A stretch of 64,000 nt of DNA from Jiangella anatolica (GTDB taxonomy: Bacteria; Actinomycetota; Actinomycetes; Jiangellales; Jiangellaceae): the NCBI RefSeq assembly GCF_003236295.1, contig NZ_POTW01000030.1, positions 1 to 64,000 on the forward strand, written 5' to 3'. Below are positions 61,398-64,000 of this stretch, in pieces. Under the pieces are notes generated by a model that had not been told where the DNA came from, made no database searches, and saw only the letters and a list, made by a program, of their open reading frames with translations. Position 1 is the stretch's first letter, and each line of letters opens with the position of its first letter. The position numbers and the translations under genes are program-made.

Positions 61398-63248
61398 ATG
61401 ACCGATCGCATCAACCGACGCACGATGATCCGTTCCGCCGCCGGCGCAGGTGTGGTCGGCGTCGGCGGGCTCGCACTCAGCGGGACCGCCCACGCCGAGA
61501 CGGCGCCGCCGAGTCTCGTCGAGGCCGACGGCTCCCCGGTCCTGACGCCGCAGCAGTTCGGCGCCGTCGGTGACGGCGTGGCCGACGACACCGCCGCGAT
61601 CCAGGCCGCGATCAACGCCGCCCGGTCGCAGCTGAACAAGATCGTCGTCGTCCCGCCCGGGCAGTACAAGGTCACCTCGACGATCGTCGTCGGTGACCAC
61701 GAGTACGAGACGCCCGGCGAGCACCTGAACCGGTTCGTCCTGCGCGGCTACGGAATGTTCAGCGAGGAGCCCTCGAAGTTCATCTTCCACCACGACGGTG
61801 TGGGCATCCGGTGGGAGGCGTCGCTCGGCGGCATCCACGGCATGGCGTTCGATGCCCCGGTCAAGACGGCGAACAACGTCGGCATTCACGTCGCCCGGAC
61901 CGCGAACACCGACGACACCGACGTCACGATCGTCGAGTGTTCGTTCCTGCGCTTCAACCGCGCGGTCGAGAGCGTCGGCCGCGGCTTCACCTTCACCAAG
62001 AACAAGGTCGCCGTCTGCACGACAGGCGTCACGATCTCCTGGCCCACAGAGGGCGTGCAGGGCGACGGTGTCCACGTCCTCCCGTACGGTCTGCGCAAGT
62101 GGCTGATCACCGACAACCACTTCCACTCTGACTTCGACGCGATCGTGTTCAACGGCGCCCCGGACGGAAACTTCCGCGGCGCGGTGATCAGCAACAACCT
62201 GCTCGACATCGGCCGCCGGCTCTTCAAGGGCAGCCTGACGAACTCGACGATCAGCGGCAACGTCGTCGAGAACGGCACCGGCAACGCGATCATTCAGATC
62301 GATGCCGGCGGCCACAACCTCACCATCACCGGCAACGTGATCGGCGGGTTCGACACGACGCCGGGAGCATGGGACCCGCCCCGGTACGCGATCCACTTCA
62401 CGAGCGGGGTGTCGGCGAAGAACGTCACGATCTCGGCGAACACGTTCAACTGGATCAACGGCTCCGGCATCCGGTTCGATCAGTCCGCCGAGAAGGTCAG
62501 CATCACGGACAACTCCTTCGATCACTGGAACCTGAGCAACTCGTCGAGCCACGCCGCCGTGCTCGTGAACGCCGACGCCACGCGGTTCGCGATCCTCGGC
62601 AATGTCATCTCGGCCAACCCGAAGCCGGACGCGCTGCCGATCCGGGTGACCGGCACGTTGAGCGCATCCAACGCGGTCGGCAACGCGTTCGAGCAGAAGG
62701 GGCTGGTCGCTGCCGGGTCGATCAGCGCCGACTCGTTCGTCGAGTCCGAACCCGGCCGGTTCACCAGGCTCCAGCTGGCCGCCGTGAAGGACGCCGCCGT
62801 GCGCGTCCTCAGCACGGCCACGACCGGCATCGCGACGAACGACACCTACGGCGGCTACGTGGTCGAGAGCGCGCTGGCGGACGGACCCGGCCCCGGTGTC
62901 AAGGGCGGGGTCGAGGTGGTCGCGGTCAACGCGTCCGGCTCGGCCGCCACGAACCTGCTCTGCTCGACGGACTCCACGAACGAGGTGGTGGCCTTCCAGG
63001 CCAGCGTCGCGGGCCTGATCCCACCGACGGACAACGCCCGCGACATCGGCAGCGCGGACGCGAGCATCCGCACGGTGTACGCCCACGCCACCCGGCTGCA
63101 TCCCTACACGGTCGCCACCATCCCGCCGGCCGCGGACATGCCGGGTTCGCTCATCCAGGTCGCCGACGGTCGCGCCGGCGGACCATGCCTGGCCATGTCC
63201 GACGGCACGTCGTGGCGCACCGTGCCGCTGGGAACCCCCGTCCGATAG
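61398..63248 (+). CDS. Secreted pectate-lyase-fold protein, copy 1
   Basis: A 616-residue protein. The Tat signal is INRRTMIRSAAGAGVVGVGG with a cleavage site near AHAETA. Residues about 55-460 are a right-handed beta-helix of the pectate-lyase-3 type: QQFGAVGDGVADDTAAIQAAI at the N-terminus, then regular repeats such as ISNNLLDIG, ISGNVVENG, ITGNVIGGF, ISANTFNWI and ITDNSFDHW. The C-terminal part contains PPTDNARDIGSADASIRTVYAHATRL, similar to the trimer-forming ends of phage tailspikes. It would bind or cut a polysaccharide outside the cell. It follows the transporter genes in the same operon. GGAGAAGG precedes the ATG at 61398. Confidence 0.85.
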   Translation: MTDRINRRTMIRSAAGAGVVGVGGLALSGTAHAETAPPSLVEADGSPVLTPQQFGAVGDGVADDTAAIQAAINAARSQLNKIVVVPPGQYKVTSTIVVGDHEYETPGEHLNRFVLRGYGMFSEEPSKFIFHHDGVGIRWEASLGGIHGMAFDAPVKTANNVGIHVARTANTDDTDVTIVECSFLRFNRAVESVGRGFTFTKNKVAVCTTGVTISWPTEGVQGDGVHVLPYGLRKWLITDNHFHSDFDAIVFNGAPDGNFRGAVISNNLLDIGRRLFKGSLTNSTISGNVVENGTGNAIIQIDAGGHNLTITGNVIGGFDTTPGAWDPPRYAIHFTSGVSAKNVTISANTFNWINGSGIRFDQSAEKVSITDNSFDHWNLSNSSSHAAVLVNADATRFAILGNVISANPKPDALPIRVTGTLSASNAVGNAFEQKGLVAAGSISADSFVESEPGRFTRLQLAAVKDAAVRVLSTATTGIATNDTYGGYVVESALADGPGPGVKGGVEVVAVNASGSAATNLLCSTDSTNEVVAFQASVAGLIPPTDNARDIGSADASIRTVYAHATRLHPYTVATIPPAADMPGSLIQVADGRAGGPCLAMSDGTSWRTVPLGTPVR

Positions 63249-63295
63249 CCGTCGACCTGACGTGAAGAGCTGACCACCGCAAGGGAGAAGGACAC

Positions 63296-64000
63296 ATGAC
63301 CGATCGAATCAACCGACGCATGATGATCCGTTCCGCCGCCGGTGCAGGTGTCGCGGGGGTCGGCGGGCTCGCGCTGGGCGGAACCGCCCGTGCCGAGACG
63401 GTGCAGCCGAGCCCGGTCGCTGCCGACGGCTCCCCGGTCCTGACGCCGCAGCAGTTCGGCGCCGTCGGTGACGGCGTGGCCGACGACACCGCCGCGATCC
63501 AGGCCGCGATCAACGCCGCCCGGTCGCAGCTGAACAAGATCGTCGTCCTTCCGCCCGGGCAGTACAAGGTCACCTCGACGATCGTCGTCGGTGACCACGA
63601 GTACGAGACGCCCGGCGAGCACCTGAACCGGTTCGTCCTGCGCGGCTACGGAATGTTCGGCGAGGAGTCTTCGAAGATCACCTTCCACCACGACGGCGTC
63701 GGCATCAGGTGGGAGGCGTCACTGGGCGGCATCCACGGCATCGCGTTCGACGCCCCCGTGAAGACGGGGAACAACGTCGGCATCCACGTCGCCCGCAACT
63801 CGGCGAACACCGACGACACCGACGTGACCATCGTCGAGTGCTCTTTCCTCCGCTTCCAGAGCGCCATCGAGAGTGTCGGTCGCGGCTTCCTGTTCACCAA
63901 GAACAAGGTCGCCGTCTGCACCACGGGCATCACGGTCTCGTGGCCGACGGGTGAGATCCCGGGCGGCGAAGTCCACAAGCTGCCGTACGGTCTGCGCAAG
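63296..64000 (+). CDS. Secreted pectate-lyase-fold protein, copy 2 (cut by the window end)
   Basis: The first 235 codons of a close paralogue of copy 1. The Tat signal differs at a few places (INRRMMIRSAAGAGVAG), and the mature start QQFGAVGDGVADDTAAIQAA is identical. Differences accumulate after about residue 130, for example NSANTDDTDV with one extra residue, and CTTGITVSWPTGEIPGGEV in place of VQGDGV. GGGAGAAGG precedes the ATG at 63296. The 5' flank also matches that of copy 1, so a block including the end of the DppF gene was duplicated. The 3' part is outside the window. Confidence 0.9.
   Translation, partial: MTDRINRRMMIRSAAGAGVAGVGGLALGGTARAETVQPSPVAADGSPVLTPQQFGAVGDGVADDTAAIQAAINAARSQLNKIVVLPPGQYKVTSTIVVGDHEYETPGEHLNRFVLRGYGMFGEESSKITFHHDGVGIRWEASLGGIHGIAFDAPVKTGNNVGIHVARNSANTDDTDVTIVECSFLRFQSAIESVGRGFLFTKNKVAVCTTGITVSWPTGEIPGGEVHKLPYGLRK

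Overview
The window is high-GC DNA from an actinomycete (Actinomycetota). GTG and TTG starts are frequent, stop/start overlaps of the ATGA and GTGA type are common, and the core genes have streptomycete-type order: fasR-fabD-fabH-acpP-fabF-accD, and aceE divergent from a DUF3052 gene plus an AhpE-type peroxiredoxin. Three large carbohydrate loci led by LacI-type regulators suggest a soil or plant-associated saprophyte. I cannot name the genus from sequence alone; a Jiangella-like organism is only a guess.

Layout. (1) 1-2040: the right end of an IS481-type insertion sequence abuts an IclR/SMP-30 sugar-acid locus. (2) 2360-6130: a compact unit with two GNAT-like paralogues, three small XRE regulators and an AlkZ-like winged-helix protein, tied together by four copies of a C-box-like operator. 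(3) 6197-6853: a 16-copy 24-bp minisatellite and a shorter repeat. (4) 7029-21635: core genome with DUF3145, the type II fatty-acid operon and its PucR regulator, a membrane protein, pirin, a YjbR protein, a secreted phage-tail-tube-like protein coupled to a collagen-like protein, aceE, DUF3052, peroxiredoxin, a zinc-ribbon protein and tRNA-Val. (5) 21636-39081: a probable genomic island between tRNA-Val and a 33-bp copy of its 3' end. It carries an arginine deiminase/antiporter/NhaC operon and a LacI-controlled operon with a pyruvyltransferase-like protein, an LplB/YtcP-type sugar importer and two heparinase-type lyases. (6) 39276-51203: a LacI regulon with a sugar ABC importer, GH31 and GH127 enzymes and a 1,221-residue secreted glycosidase, linked by two copies of the palindrome CGAACCGGTTCG. 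(7) 51275-64000: a LacI-led operon with a sialidase, two unrecognised proteins, a complete peptide-type ABC importer and two tandem pectate-lyase-fold exoproteins, the second cut by the window end.

How the parts work together. In regions 5 to 7 a LacI repressor probably senses an imported oligosaccharide; a lipoprotein receptor and two permeases bring it in; secreted and cytoplasmic lyases or glycosidases break it down. The two sugar importers lack an ATPase gene and would need a shared MsiK-type ATPase encoded elsewhere. The peptide-type importer of region 7 has its own two ATPases. The most novel-looking items are the secreted tail-tube-fold/collagen-like pair, the XRE/paired-box/GNAT unit, FabD fused to a biotinyl-like domain, and the lyase duplication at the right edge.
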